Positions 25,248 to 32,125 of a stretch of DNA of 64,000 bases are shown one piece after another. Position 1 is the stretch's first letter. Every line of letters begins with the position of its first letter. The stretch lies in the NCBI RefSeq assembly GCF_000327485.1, contig NC_019943.1, positions 1,736,001-1,800,000 on the forward strand, read 5' to 3'. Source of the DNA: Methanoregula formicica SMSP. GTDB lineage: Archaea > Halobacteriota > Methanomicrobia > Methanomicrobiales > Methanospirillaceae. A model generated the notes under the pieces. It saw nothing but the letters and a program-made list of their open reading frames with translations. It made no database searches and was not told the origin of the DNA. Both the position numbers and the translations under genes were made by a program.

Positions 25248-25775
25248 ATGTTGGAAACTCCCTCTTTTGAAATACTCACGTTTCTTGGCCGGAATTATCG
25301 CAACGCATACTATGTCCGCGAGCTCGCCAGGATCCTCCCGCTGAGCATTGGTGCTGCAAGCGGGTATCTCCGGATACTGGAAGAACACGGTCTCGTGACA
25401 AGCGAACGGAAAGGAAGAACGCTCCTGTTCCGGGCAGATATCGCCCATCCGCTCGTACGGGAATCAAAGATCCTTGCAACCCTGATAGAACTGTCACCTC
25501 TCATCGCTGCCGGAGAGGGACTCGTGACACGGATGATCCTGTTCGGGAGTTGCGCTACCGGGGAAGATACCGCAGACAGCGATATCGATCTCTATATCGA
25601 AACTGCCAACCGCCCGGAAGTATCCGACCTCATCTCCCGGTACGGCGACACCATTTCCCGGAAAATCTCTCCGGTTCTCGTATCGCCGGAAGAGGCGCAG
25701 CAGCTCCGCACCCGCGACCGCCCGTTCTTCGAAAGGATACGTACAGGAAAACTTCTTGCAGGTGAGATGCCGTGA
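25230..25775 (+). CDS. HTH-nucleotidyltransferase fusion (MNT-type antitoxin with winged helix)
   Basis: A 181-residue protein. Residues about 8-80 form a winged helix (FEILTFLGRNYRNAYYVRELARIL, GAASGYLRILEEHGLVTSERKG). Residues about 95-180 are a minimal nucleotidyltransferase with FGSCATGEDTADSDIDLYIE. Most MNT antitoxins lack the DNA-binding part, so this one probably regulates its operon directly and may AMPylate the HEPN protein encoded next, with which it overlaps by GTGA. Start codons at 25230, 25242 and 25248 are all in frame; no ribosome site is evident, so the mRNA may be leaderless. Confidence 0.82.
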   Translation: MFKKMNMLETPSFEILTFLGRNYRNAYYVRELARILPLSIGAASGYLRILEEHGLVTSERKGRTLLFRADIAHPLVRESKILATLIELSPLIAAGEGLVTRMILFGSCATGEDTADSDIDLYIETANRPEVSDLISRYGDTISRKISPVLVSPEEAQQLRTRDRPFFERIRTGKLLAGEMP

Positions 25776-26191
25776 AGTACCGGTTTGAGGAATGTCTCGA
25801 ACGGGGAAAGATCGTAAAAATCCCGGTCGATCCCGCGCTGGTCGAAAAAGAACGCCAGGAAGCAGCGGCGGATCTTATGGCGGCTGAACATTCACTCAGC
25901 CAGAACCAGGTGAAGTGGGCGATCATCCAGGGATATTATTCACTCTTCCACGCGCTGAGATCCCGGGTATTTGCCAAAGGTTACCGGGAAAAGAGCCACC
26001 GGTGCCTCAGGTTCGCGGTCGAGGCACTGCTGGTCGATGAGGGTGAACTCGGGCCGGAGGTACTGGACCATTTTTCCTTTGCCATGGATCTCCGTGAGGG
26101 GGCCGATTATGGTTGCATCTATAATGCCGAGTCCGCCGGAATTGTCGTCGCGTCGGCACGAACGGTGTATGAGATGATCAGTACGGAATAA
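25772..26191 (+). CDS. HEPN-domain protein, partner of the HTH-nucleotidyltransferase
   Basis: A 139-residue HEPN protein of the larger type associated with nucleotidyltransferases (COG1895-like). It has the helical signature VKWAIIQGYYSLFHALRSRVFAKGYREKSHRCL and the tail SAGIVVASARTVYEMIS. The GTG start overlaps the stop of the previous gene. Unlike the HepT proteins here it has no clear RxxxxHxY motif, although GYREKSHRCL holds an R-x3-H arrangement; ribonuclease activity is therefore uncertain. The pair is best seen as a TA module or related two-gene defence unit. Confidence 0.8.
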   Translation: MKYRFEECLERGKIVKIPVDPALVEKERQEAAADLMAAEHSLSQNQVKWAIIQGYYSLFHALRSRVFAKGYREKSHRCLRFAVEALLVDEGELGPEVLDHFSFAMDLREGADYGCIYNAESAGIVVASARTVYEMISTE

Positions 26192-26245
26192 TAAAACACC
26201 AGCAAACGGATGCCGGACAATTATGGTGCACAGAAAATATCATAT

Positions 26246-26330
26246 GCCGGGCAGCACAGGTCCCGGCGCAAGCCAGCCGCACGGGAGCAGGAGAGGGGAC
26301 ACAGGCGAACCGGGAACGCGGGCCGGGAGC
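26246..26330 (+). repeat. R1 repeat, copy d (left-truncated)
   Basis: Begins at ccgggcagcacaggtcccgg and runs through agccagccgcacgggagcag to accgggaacgcgggccg. The left third (tttccatagatccgg) is missing. It lies between the HEPN gene and the next mntA; no other gene is in that gap. Confidence 0.72.
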
Positions 26331-26426
26331 GGGGGAGAACGATGCAGGAGAAAGGGGGAACCTGCCGTGGATATGACAAAGGAAATAATTATTGTGGGAC
26401 ACAGCAGATAGGATGACAGGAATAGC

Positions 26427-26720
26427 ATGACAAGCCGGGACGAAATTCTCGATCTGCTCAAATCCTTAAAAAGCGATCTTACCGTACGGTATAAAGTCCG
26501 CAGCATCGGTGTATTCGGCTCATTTGCCCGGAAAGAGGCACGCTCTGACAGCGATGTGGACATCCTTGTCGATTTTAATGAGGGTGCAGATCTCTTCGAT
26601 CTCATCGGACTTTCAGATTATCTTGAAGAAAAGATCGGGAGGCACGTGGATCTTGCTACCCCCCGGGCACTCCGGCCGGAGATTCGTGACGGAATTTACC
26701 GGGATGTCGTGTACGCATGA
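26427..26720 (+). CDS. mntA: MntA-type nucleotidyltransferase antitoxin
   Basis: A 97-residue minimal nucleotidyltransferase with IGVFGSFARKEARSDSDVDILVDF and the C-terminal VDLATPRALRPEIRDGIYRDVVYA typical of the family. It overlaps hepT by four bases (ATGA). It belongs to the common short MntA class, unlike the copy at 23.4 kb. Confidence 0.88.
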   Translation: MTSRDEILDLLKSLKSDLTVRYKVRSIGVFGSFARKEARSDSDVDILVDFNEGADLFDLIGLSDYLEEKIGRHVDLATPRALRPEIRDGIYRDVVYA

Positions 26721-27055
26721 GGGAATACCGGCTCCTTCTGGAGGATATCCTCAAAGCCGCTGAAGATATCCGAAATTTTACTCAGGGCATATCCATGGAA
26801 CATTTTGTCGCAGATGAGAAGACCCGGTCTGCGGTTCTGTACAAATTCGCCGTCATGGGTGAAGCGACTAAACTGTTACCGGATCAGGTCCGGGCACAAT
26901 ATCCCGATATCCCGTGGCGCAGCATTGCAGGACTGCGGGATAAAGTAATTCACGGATATATCGGTGTGGATTACGAGCTTCTTTGGGAGACAATTGACAA
27001 GAAAATCCCGGTTGTAATCGAAGGTCTTCATCGGATCCTGAAAGATGTTCCCTGA
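26717..27055 (+). CDS. hepT: HepT-type HEPN toxin
   Basis: A 112-residue HepT. The core YPDIPWRSIAGLRDKVIHGYIGVDYELLW carries the catalytic RxxxxHxY motif (RDKVIHGY) with the tyrosine that MntA modifies. The N-terminus (LLLEDILKAAEDIRNFT) and C-terminus (KKIPVVIEGLHRIL) are normal. It is an intact pair with the overlapping mntA. Confidence 0.9.
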   Translation: MREYRLLLEDILKAAEDIRNFTQGISMEHFVADEKTRSAVLYKFAVMGEATKLLPDQVRAQYPDIPWRSIAGLRDKVIHGYIGVDYELLWETIDKKIPVVIEGLHRILKDVP

Positions 27056-27124
27056 CAATACAACAGGCAGGTTCACCGGCTCTATTCACGGGAATGAATC
27101 CGGGAATTCCTGAATTTCCAGGAT

Positions 27125-27170
27125 GAGGGGGGCATGGCTAAACTCATGAGGGGGGCATGGCTAAACTCAT
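27125..27170. repeat. tandem duplication of a 23-bp unit
   Basis: gaggggggcatggctaaact followed by cat is repeated twice head to tail, with a partial third start (gaggg). Each unit contains ATGGCTAAACTCATG, a start-like string (MAKLM) that also appears as ATGGCGAAACTCATG at about 17711, but no frame continues as a protein. It may be a relic of a gene start. Confidence 0.6.
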
Positions 27171-27230
27171 GAGGGAGGCGGGTAAACCGGAGTGGGTCCG
27201 GGGAGACTTCGATGACGGGAAGGCAGGCTG

Positions 27231-27357
27231 GAGGCCGGGCCCCCGCCTGTCCATAGATCCGGCCACCCGGGCGGTGGCACAGATCCCGGTTCAGGCCAGC
27301 CGCACGGGAGCCGGGGACACAGGCGAGCCGGGAACCCGGGCCGGGAGAGCATTATGG
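27231..27357 (+). repeat. R1 repeat, copy e
   Basis: A divergent full copy: ccgggcccccgcctgtccat, agatccggccacccgggcgg, tcaggccagccgcacgggag and caggcgagccgggaacccgg. It lies between a hepT end and the end of the broken hepT on the other strand. No gene is seen in 27056-27417. Confidence 0.72.
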
Positions 27358-27417
27358 AGGAGGGGGGACGGGTAGTTACAGAAGAGGAACTGCGGGAGGG
27401 AGTTATCAGACAGGCAC

Positions 27418-27784
27418 TTATTCCCGCGAGCCCTTGTTCCGAAGGTCCCGGAGTATCCGTTTGAGTCCGGTCTTCAGGGCAGGAAGATCCTGTTCGACAG
27501 TAGTCCATAAGTGCCGGACATGGACATCAAAATAGGCATGGATCAGCTTGTCCCTGGTCCCGGCAATAGCCCGCCAGGGTATTTCCGGGTATTCTTTCTG
27601 GACAGATTCCGGGACATGTTTTGCCGCCTCGCCGATGATCTCAAGTGCCCGGGTGACTGCAAATATCTTCTCATCATTGCTGAGGAATGCGGAAGAGCTC
27701 CATCCCCCGGGTAAACTCGCAGGCTTTCTCTGCAGCATGCAGCATATCCTCTCAGTAGACATCAAAATCCCGGGCGGACTTCAT
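27418..27784 (-). pseudogene. hepT toxin, inactivated by a stop codon and a frameshift
   Basis: Reading from the ATG at 27784, which overlaps the mntA stop, gives MKSARDFDVY, a TGA at codon 11 (27754-27752), then EDMLHAAEKACEFTRGMELFR. An extra base near 27688 moves the frame, after which it continues FLSNDEKIFAVTRALEIIGE and on to YPEIPWRAIAGTRDKLIHAY with the catalytic motif RDKLIHAY. Two independent lesions make a sequencing error unlikely. A shorter product starting inside the gene would lack the first helix. The antitoxin upstream is intact. Confidence 0.8.
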
Positions 27785-28110
27785 AGAGAGACTGCCTCAC
27801 TGATGATACGATTGCGGAGGGCCGGCTTGACAGCACTTTTTTCAACCAGATCGATCGGGATAGCAAGATAGGATGACAAATCCTGCTCAAGGGAAACAAG
27901 ATCGAAGAGCGAGATCTTCCGCGCAGGATCGAACTCCACAAGAATATCCAGATCGCTTCTTTTGGTCTGCTCGCCCCGTACCCAGGAACCAAAAATCTCA
28001 AGGGAGGTGATCCCGTACATTTGCCGGAGTTCCGGCAACCTCTGGCGGAGAAGGGCCTTCATCTCTTCCAGGGATCTCTTTGTCAGGGAGTTCGGTACCG
28101 TCTTTTTCAT
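27781..28110 (-). CDS. mntA: MntA-type nucleotidyltransferase antitoxin
   Basis: A 109-residue nucleotidyltransferase with ITSLEIFGSWVRGEQTKRSDLDILVEF and the C-terminal PIDLVEKSAVKPALRNRIISEAVSL. The N-terminal extension (SLEEMKALLRQRLPELRQMYG) is a normal family feature. Its toxin is a pseudogene, so the AMP-transferase may have no local substrate unless it acts on the other HepT proteins nearby. Confidence 0.88.
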   Translation of the reverse strand: MKKTVPNSLTKRSLEEMKALLRQRLPELRQMYGITSLEIFGSWVRGEQTKRSDLDILVEFDPARKISLFDLVSLEQDLSSYLAIPIDLVEKSAVKPALRNRIISEAVSL

Positions 28111-28274
28111 GATACAAACGCTGGATCTGGTTTTGGGTGTTGTTCAGCAACCGGGTTCCTGTACTGGCAGATTCTTTTCGTACAGTTCTGTTCTATTAAA
28201 GATAGGTGAATGAGATAATAAACGCAAGCTATCCCGGCCCGTTTGAACAATGTCAGCTATATCCGGAAACCCCC

Positions 28275-28500
28275 TCCCGGTTTATTTCACGTGCTCATGT
28301 CCGGAAAAAATGGCGGTTGTTGATCCAAAAGGCACCAATTAAACGGTTTTTTGGGGCAATATTGGGCCCGGATAGGGATGATGTCAACGCCATGGGCGTA
28401 TTTCCAAACGATGTGCTGTAATTCGTGAAAAAATGTGAGTGTCGGAAAGAGGTGTTCGAAGAATACTGACGGATTCTTCTCATCCTCTTGGTCTGACGAC
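28275..28500. repeat. intergenic repeat R3, copy B
   Basis: Matches 8511-8745 in ordered blocks, including gtgctcatgtccggaaaaaa and gatccaaaaggcaccaatta. On the minus strand it reads KNRLIGAFWINNRHFFRT and a stop, close to KNRLIGAFWMEDRYFFRT in copy A. It ends near the inverted sequence tggtctgacgaccagtc at 28490-28506, similar to ggtctgatgaccagtcgg at 58694. Apart from this and R1 copy f, the 849-bp gap 28111-28959 shows no gene. Confidence 0.6.
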
Positions 28501-28802
28501 CAGTCAGTTTTTCAAAATGAGCTCGGAACCGAAAACGAAGCGATTTACGTAGAGATTATTCCCGCAGGGAATAACCTCTGGAGAAGAATGCCCAGACAGG
28601 GCCTTCTTGGACGGGAGATTGGTTTTTGGGATTGTGTCTCCTTCCTGGGAGGGGGTGTTCCAACGTGAGGGGGTCTGCCGGGAAGCCCGCTGCGCCAGGA
28701 ACTCATGCACGCCAGCGGCCCGGATTACCTGCCGGACTGAGTGGTGCACCACACTGCATCAGGAATGCCCGGCTGGGAATTGCTTTTCTCTGGATGGGGA
28801 TC

Positions 28803-28922
28803 AGCCCGGTCCGGGCCCCACCTTTCCCGCAGATCCGGTCGGGCGGCAGCACCAATCCCGACGCAGGCCAGCCGCACGGGAGCAGGAGAGGGGACACAGG
28901 CGAACCGGGAACGCGGGCCGGG
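28803..28922 (+). repeat. R1 repeat, copy f
   Basis: A full copy: cccggtccgggccccacctt, gcagatccggtcgggcggca, caccaatcccgacgcaggcc and caggcgaaccgggaacgcgg. Its left flank (gaatgcccggctgggaattg, cttttctctggatgggg) also matches copy c, so the repeat unit can reach about 160 bp. The vapBC operon starts 38 bp after it. Confidence 0.75.
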
Positions 28923-28959
28923 CAACATTCATAACCTCACACAGAGGAATGATATATCA

Positions 28960-29169
28960 ATGACCGAGATTGTCCTGAACGTCCCTGACGACCTGCCACT
29001 TCCCGGGCTTGTTGCACGACTGGAGCGTCTCATTGAGGAAGAACACTTAAAATGGATGTTGTTCTCAAAGAGCGTAGATGCCATTGCACTTGACGACAAG
29101 GACCAGGCCGCGTTTGAAAAGGTGCGGGAGCAGGCATGGAACGGGACAAAGAAAGAATTCGGATTGTAA
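28960..29169 (+). CDS. vapB: VapB-like antitoxin
   Basis: A 69-residue antitoxin: MTEIVLNVPDDLPLPGLVAR, then the helix LERLIEEEHLKWMLFSKSVDAIALDDKDQAAFEKVREQAW. The N-terminus resembles a ribbon-helix-helix strand, and the acidic helix should bind the toxin. It overlaps the PIN gene by 34 bases. The start at 28960 follows a TATA-like gatatatc, and GAGGAATGATATATCA gives an upstream ribosome site. Confidence 0.72.
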   Translation: MTEIVLNVPDDLPLPGLVARLERLIEEEHLKWMLFSKSVDAIALDDKDQAAFEKVREQAWNGTKKEFGL

Positions 29170-29579
29170 TCGATACCAACGTCCTGATAGGGGCTCTCAT
29201 TAAGGACAATTCATTCAAAGCCAGGATAGTAAAAGACCGGCATTTTGATTTTTTCTTCCCTGATTACGGACACATTGAGATCGAAAAATTCCGGGATTAT
29301 ATCAGTACGAAACGCGGGAAAGTCCCTGCTGCTCCTTCCTTCGATTATGCCATAACGTTCCTGCTCGACTCGGTTACTACGGTTCCCCGGCAGTTATACA
29401 AGGATCAGGTCCAGCGGGCATACAAAGAGATGGCTGCAATCGATCCCAAGGACACGCCGTTTCTGGCACTGGCCCTCCACCTTGAAAGCCCGATCTGGTC
29501 GGACGATACCCACCTGAAGCGGCAGACACTTGTCCCTTGTTACACGACGGGGGAGATCTCCAGGCTTTCTGAAAGATGA
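29136..29579 (+). CDS. vapC: PIN-domain toxin (VapC-like)
   Basis: A 147-residue PIN nuclease with the expected acidic residues: Asp in IVIDTNVLIGAL, Glu in YGHIEIEKF, Asp in DPKDTPFLALALH and Asp in IWSDDTHLKRQ. It begins inside the antitoxin gene (34-base overlap), which would tie its translation to the antitoxin. It is unlike the VapC at 18.6 kb, so the two pairs are independent acquisitions or very old paralogues. Confidence 0.85.
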   Translation: MERDKERIRIVIDTNVLIGALIKDNSFKARIVKDRHFDFFFPDYGHIEIEKFRDYISTKRGKVPAAPSFDYAITFLLDSVTTVPRQLYKDQVQRAYKEMAAIDPKDTPFLALALHLESPIWSDDTHLKRQTLVPCYTTGEISRLSER

Positions 29580-29634
29580 GAGTAAAAGTAAACTTTTTTG
29601 ACAGATTTTCCTGAATTTATCGTCCCAAACGAGG

Positions 29635-29856
29635 TCAATCATTCAGCTCGCTCATGAGATCGTGTACGGAACCGGATCGTACCTGGCCAAGAGAATAATT
29701 CTTCTCCGCATCGCGTGCCCGTTCTGCGATACGCTCGCGTTCGGTCTCGATGAGTCGGCTGGACAATATCCGGTACATCAAAGAGAACCCGGACTCGTAG
29801 ATTCTCTTGAACGACCTCGGCTGCTGCCTGATGAAGAAGAGGTAGTACGACAATGC
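29635..29856 (-). CDS. hypothetical protein, 73 aa, next to an R1 repeat
   Basis: Read leftward from the ATG at 29856 the frame encodes MALSYYLFFIRQQPRSFKRI, a hydrophobic/basic segment, then a long charged helix (RLIETERERIAERARDAEKNY) and GSVHDLMSELND. It looks more like a protein than the shadow frames around it. An R1 repeat begins 15 bases upstream, so its original promoter and possibly its first codons may have been replaced. I recognise no family. Confidence 0.4.
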   Translation of the reverse strand, partial: ALSYYLFFIRQQPRSFKRIYESGFSLMYRILSSRLIETERERIAERARDAEKNYSLGQVRSGSVHDLMSELND

Positions 29857-29870
29857 CATCCCGTCGTTTG

Positions 29871-29997
29871 GCCGGGACCGGCCCGGTCCGGGCCCCGCCT
29901 TTCCATAGATCCGGCCGGGCGGCAGCACCAATCCCGACGCAGGCCAGCCGCACGGGAGCGGGAGAGGGGACACAGGCGAACCGGGAACGCGGGCCGT
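29871..29997 (+). repeat. R1 repeat, copy g
   Basis: The best consensus copy: ggccgggaccggcccggtcc, tttccatagatccggccggg, cggcagcaccaatcccgacg, gccagccgcacgggagcggg and acacaggcgaaccgggaacg. A short extra gggagcaggagaggg follows at 30006, as if the right end had been partly re-copied. The rest of the gap to 30152 has no gene. Confidence 0.78.
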
Positions 29998-30152
29998 GCC
30001 TGACCGGGAGCAGGAGAGGGATGGCGGAAGAATTGGCCGGGACAGGAAAGACCAGAGCGGGGCGAAAGCCCTATTTTTTATTATATATACAAACCAATCG
30101 GATACATTGATATCCAGCAAAGGGACCCGCGGCCCGGATATCCGGAAGGAAA

Positions 30153-30575
30153 ATGTTGAAGAAAAATTCCATTCTCACAAACCGGCAAAAAGAGGTATTG
30201 CGATACCGGAGAGACGGGCTGGCGCAGTGGCAGGTTGCACAGATCCTCAATGTTTCGGAATCGGCCATCTCCGTAGTTGAAAGAGCTGCGAAGAAAAATA
30301 TCCGGCTTGCCAAAAAGACCCTGGATGCTTTCTATACCATGGATGCCCGCTTTTTCTGCACGATAAAAGAGGGTGCAAACCTCTTCGAAGCGATCGTCAT
30401 GATTGCAGATGAAGCTAATAAGGCCGGCTTTACGATAACCGCCGATCCGGTTGAACTTGTCCGGCAGCTGCGTACGGAGAACCCGGAATGCATAAATGAC
30501 CAGGCCGTCAGGGGATACATCAAAGTGTTTATCCGGGACAACGGGCAGGTTTACTTCGAATGTTTTTATGAATGA
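30153..30575 (+). CDS. Tfx family DNA-binding protein
   Basis: A 140-residue archaeal regulator. Residues about 7-55 form a helix-turn-helix of the Tfx type (LTNRQKEVLRYRRDGLAQWQVAQILNVSESAISVVERAAKKNI); the rest is the Tfx C-terminal domain (ARFFCTIKEGANLFEAIVMIADEANKAGF ... AVRGYIKVFIRDNGQVYFECF). The founding member binds downstream of the molybdenum formylmethanofuran dehydrogenase promoter in Methanothermobacter. No fmd genes are in this window, so its target is unknown. It stands inside the TA island, unlike its usual context. Confidence 0.82.
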   Translation: MLKKNSILTNRQKEVLRYRRDGLAQWQVAQILNVSESAISVVERAAKKNIRLAKKTLDAFYTMDARFFCTIKEGANLFEAIVMIADEANKAGFTITADPVELVRQLRTENPECINDQAVRGYIKVFIRDNGQVYFECFYE

Positions 30576-30649
30576 AGGCGCACCTGATCCGGAGCCGGGA
30601 CAGGAACTTATTCACCTATCTCCGGATTGGATATTCCCTACCGGTGTTT

Positions 30650-30949
30650 TTAATACCGGCAGGTCATGTTCAACAACTTTCCCGACAGCATCCCCCGGTC
30701 GATGCCGAAATAGTGATGCACGGGAATGTTTCTCATGCCGATGATGTCGGACCAGGGAATACCCGGGTTCGCATTCCTGAATTCCGGTGAAAGCCCCCTC
30801 ACCGCTTCCCCAAGGATCCGGAGATGATGGACCACCCAGACCTGAGCCATTTCATCATCGTAGAAATAATCCCTGCCCTTACAAGAGACCCGGAAAATCC
30901 GGCCGATTGCCTCGATAATGTCCGGCAATCTTCCCATGTCGTCTCTCAT
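30650..30949 (-). pseudogene. hepT toxin with a frameshift after the catalytic motif
   Basis: The frame encodes a HepT with LLDI-like GRLPDIIEAIGRIFRV, VHHLRILGEAVRGLSPEF, IPWSDIIGMRNIPVHHYFGIDRG. The catalytic RxxxxHxY motif is present as RNIPVHHY. Then a G-run (five C on the plus strand, 30692-30696) shifts the frame and the protein ends after 99 residues. The other frame continues DAVGKVVEHDLPVLKT, the normal HepT end, to a stop at 30612. A one-base insertion in the run explains this. The shortened protein lacks the last helix; activity is doubtful. Confidence 0.7.
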
Positions 30950-31248
30950 AATGCCCGCGCTTCCTGTAAAACCTGCGGACGGATCCGATCCCGAAGCCCG
31001 GCTTCTGTAACAACATCCACCGGGTGGCCAAGCAGTGCAGAGAGATCCATGGCCAGGCCCCCGGCATCGAGAAGACTCCTGCCAGGGTCCGGATCGATCA
31101 GGAGATCGATGTCACGGTCAGCCCGTGCTTCGTTCCGGGCAACAGAACCGAATAACCGGATATTCCTCGCACCCCTCCGGTCTGCAAGAGCGGGGATCTC
31201 CTGCCGGTCCCGGATAAGGAGTGCCAAAAGATCGGCTTCCGTGGCCAT
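30946..31248 (-). CDS. mntA: MntA-type nucleotidyltransferase antitoxin
   Basis: A 100-residue minimal nucleotidyltransferase with [25 protein letters not shown] and [27 protein letters not shown]. The usual Ser before Asp-x-Asp is replaced by Arg (ADRDIDLLI). It overlaps hepT by ATGA. It marks the right-hand end of the TA island; the next genes are housekeeping. Confidence 0.87.
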   Translation of the reverse strand: MATEADLLALLIRDRQEIPALADRRGARNIRLFGSVARNEARADRDIDLLIDPDPGRSLLDAGGLAMDLSALLGHPVDVVTEAGLRDRIRPQVLQEARAL

Positions 31249-31303
31249 ATATCAGGTACTTATATCGGTACGGGGCCTATAAAACTCACGGCGGATCGTT
31301 CGT

Positions 31304-31855
31304 TCACCTCAATCCCAGTTCTTCCCGGATCTCCATCAGCCCTGCCAGAGCAATCGCGTAGAACTCCGGCAACGGAATCTCCGGTGCAACAAGCGCGATC
31401 CGGTCACGGTCGCACCCGGCTGCAAACGACTTCTCTTTTGATTTTTTGGTTATGGTCTTGGCAGAGACATCCGAGAGATTGCCACCCTTGACAAGCCCGC
31501 ACGCAATCACGAGCCCCGAAACGCTGTCGGCTGCCTGCAGCACGATCTCCACCGGCTGGGTGTAAGACCCCTGGTGCAGCAGGTGGTTGTGCCTGCGGAT
31601 GATCTCCGTTTCTGTCGGGTTGATTCCTTCTTTCACAAGGATTTCTGCACCAGCTGCACCATGCCTTTGCATGTCGCCGCTGATTTCTTCAAAATCGATA
31701 TCGTGCAGGATACCGATCCGCTCCCATCGGGCTTCGTCTTCCCTGAGATGCCGGGCTGCGTGTTTCATGACAGCACCGGTTGCAAGACAGTGCCGTACGA
31801 GGTGTTCGTCTTTGATATGGCCCCTGATAAGGGCGATACAAGCCTGTCGGTCCAT
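31304..31855 (-). CDS. HD-domain protein (predicted phosphohydrolase)
   Basis: A 183-residue HD-superfamily protein. The metal-binding residues appear as His in EHLVRHCLATGAVM, the His-Asp pair in IGILHDIDFEEI, and later His in IRRHNHLLHQGS and Asp in LQAADSVSGLV. Such proteins hydrolyse nucleotides or cyclic nucleotides; the substrate here is unknown. The start MDRQACIALI at 31855 is used because upstream residues do not fit. It is transcribed leftward, away from the primase genes. Confidence 0.82.
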   Translation of the reverse strand: MDRQACIALIRGHIKDEHLVRHCLATGAVMKHAARHLREDEARWERIGILHDIDFEEISGDMQRHGAAGAEILVKEGINPTETEIIRRHNHLLHQGSYTQPVEIVLQAADSVSGLVIACGLVKGGNLSDVSAKTITKKSKEKSFAAGCDRDRIALVAPEIPLPEFYAIALAGLMEIREELGLR

Positions 31856-31948
31856 GCATGGGATGGGGCGCACGCAGGATATACGCATTGTCATCCGTGC
31901 GGGAAAAAGTGGATAAGCCTATATCCTCCCGGATCGAAAAGAGTATGA

Positions 31949-32125
31949 ATGGACGCGCGACTCCTTGACGTGATCATCGGCCTTGCCGCCTTTATTGTCC
32001 TCGTAATCCTGCTGGCTGTCCTGCCCACAGCATTGCCGGCCGCGATCGCCTACCTTGCAGCAATCGTGGGGTTCATCGTATTCCTGTCCGGTGCCGGGTA
32101 CCTGGTGAACGACAAGATCACGTAG
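31949..32125 (+). CDS. small membrane protein, 58 aa
   Basis: A short frame encoding MDARLLDVIIGLAAFIVLVI, a first membrane helix, a short loop with two prolines, then a second helix (AIAYLAAIVGFIVFLSGAGYL) and the tail VNDKIT. Two transmembrane helices and a clean start and stop support a real gene. Its 3' end overlaps the end of priL on the other strand by eight bases. Function is unknown. Confidence 0.6.
   Translation: MDARLLDVIIGLAAFIVLVILLAVLPTALPAAIAYLAAIVGFIVFLSGAGYLVNDKIT

Noticed and set aside
27157-27375. Frame MAKLMREAGKPEWVRG leading into R1 copy e
   Set aside because: The start lies in a 23-bp tandem duplication and the rest is repeat sequence; no family resemblance.
21451-29997. 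R1 copies as a CRISPR array
   Set aside because: Spacing is irregular (about 1-2 kb), units are 85-130 bases, and genes lie between them.
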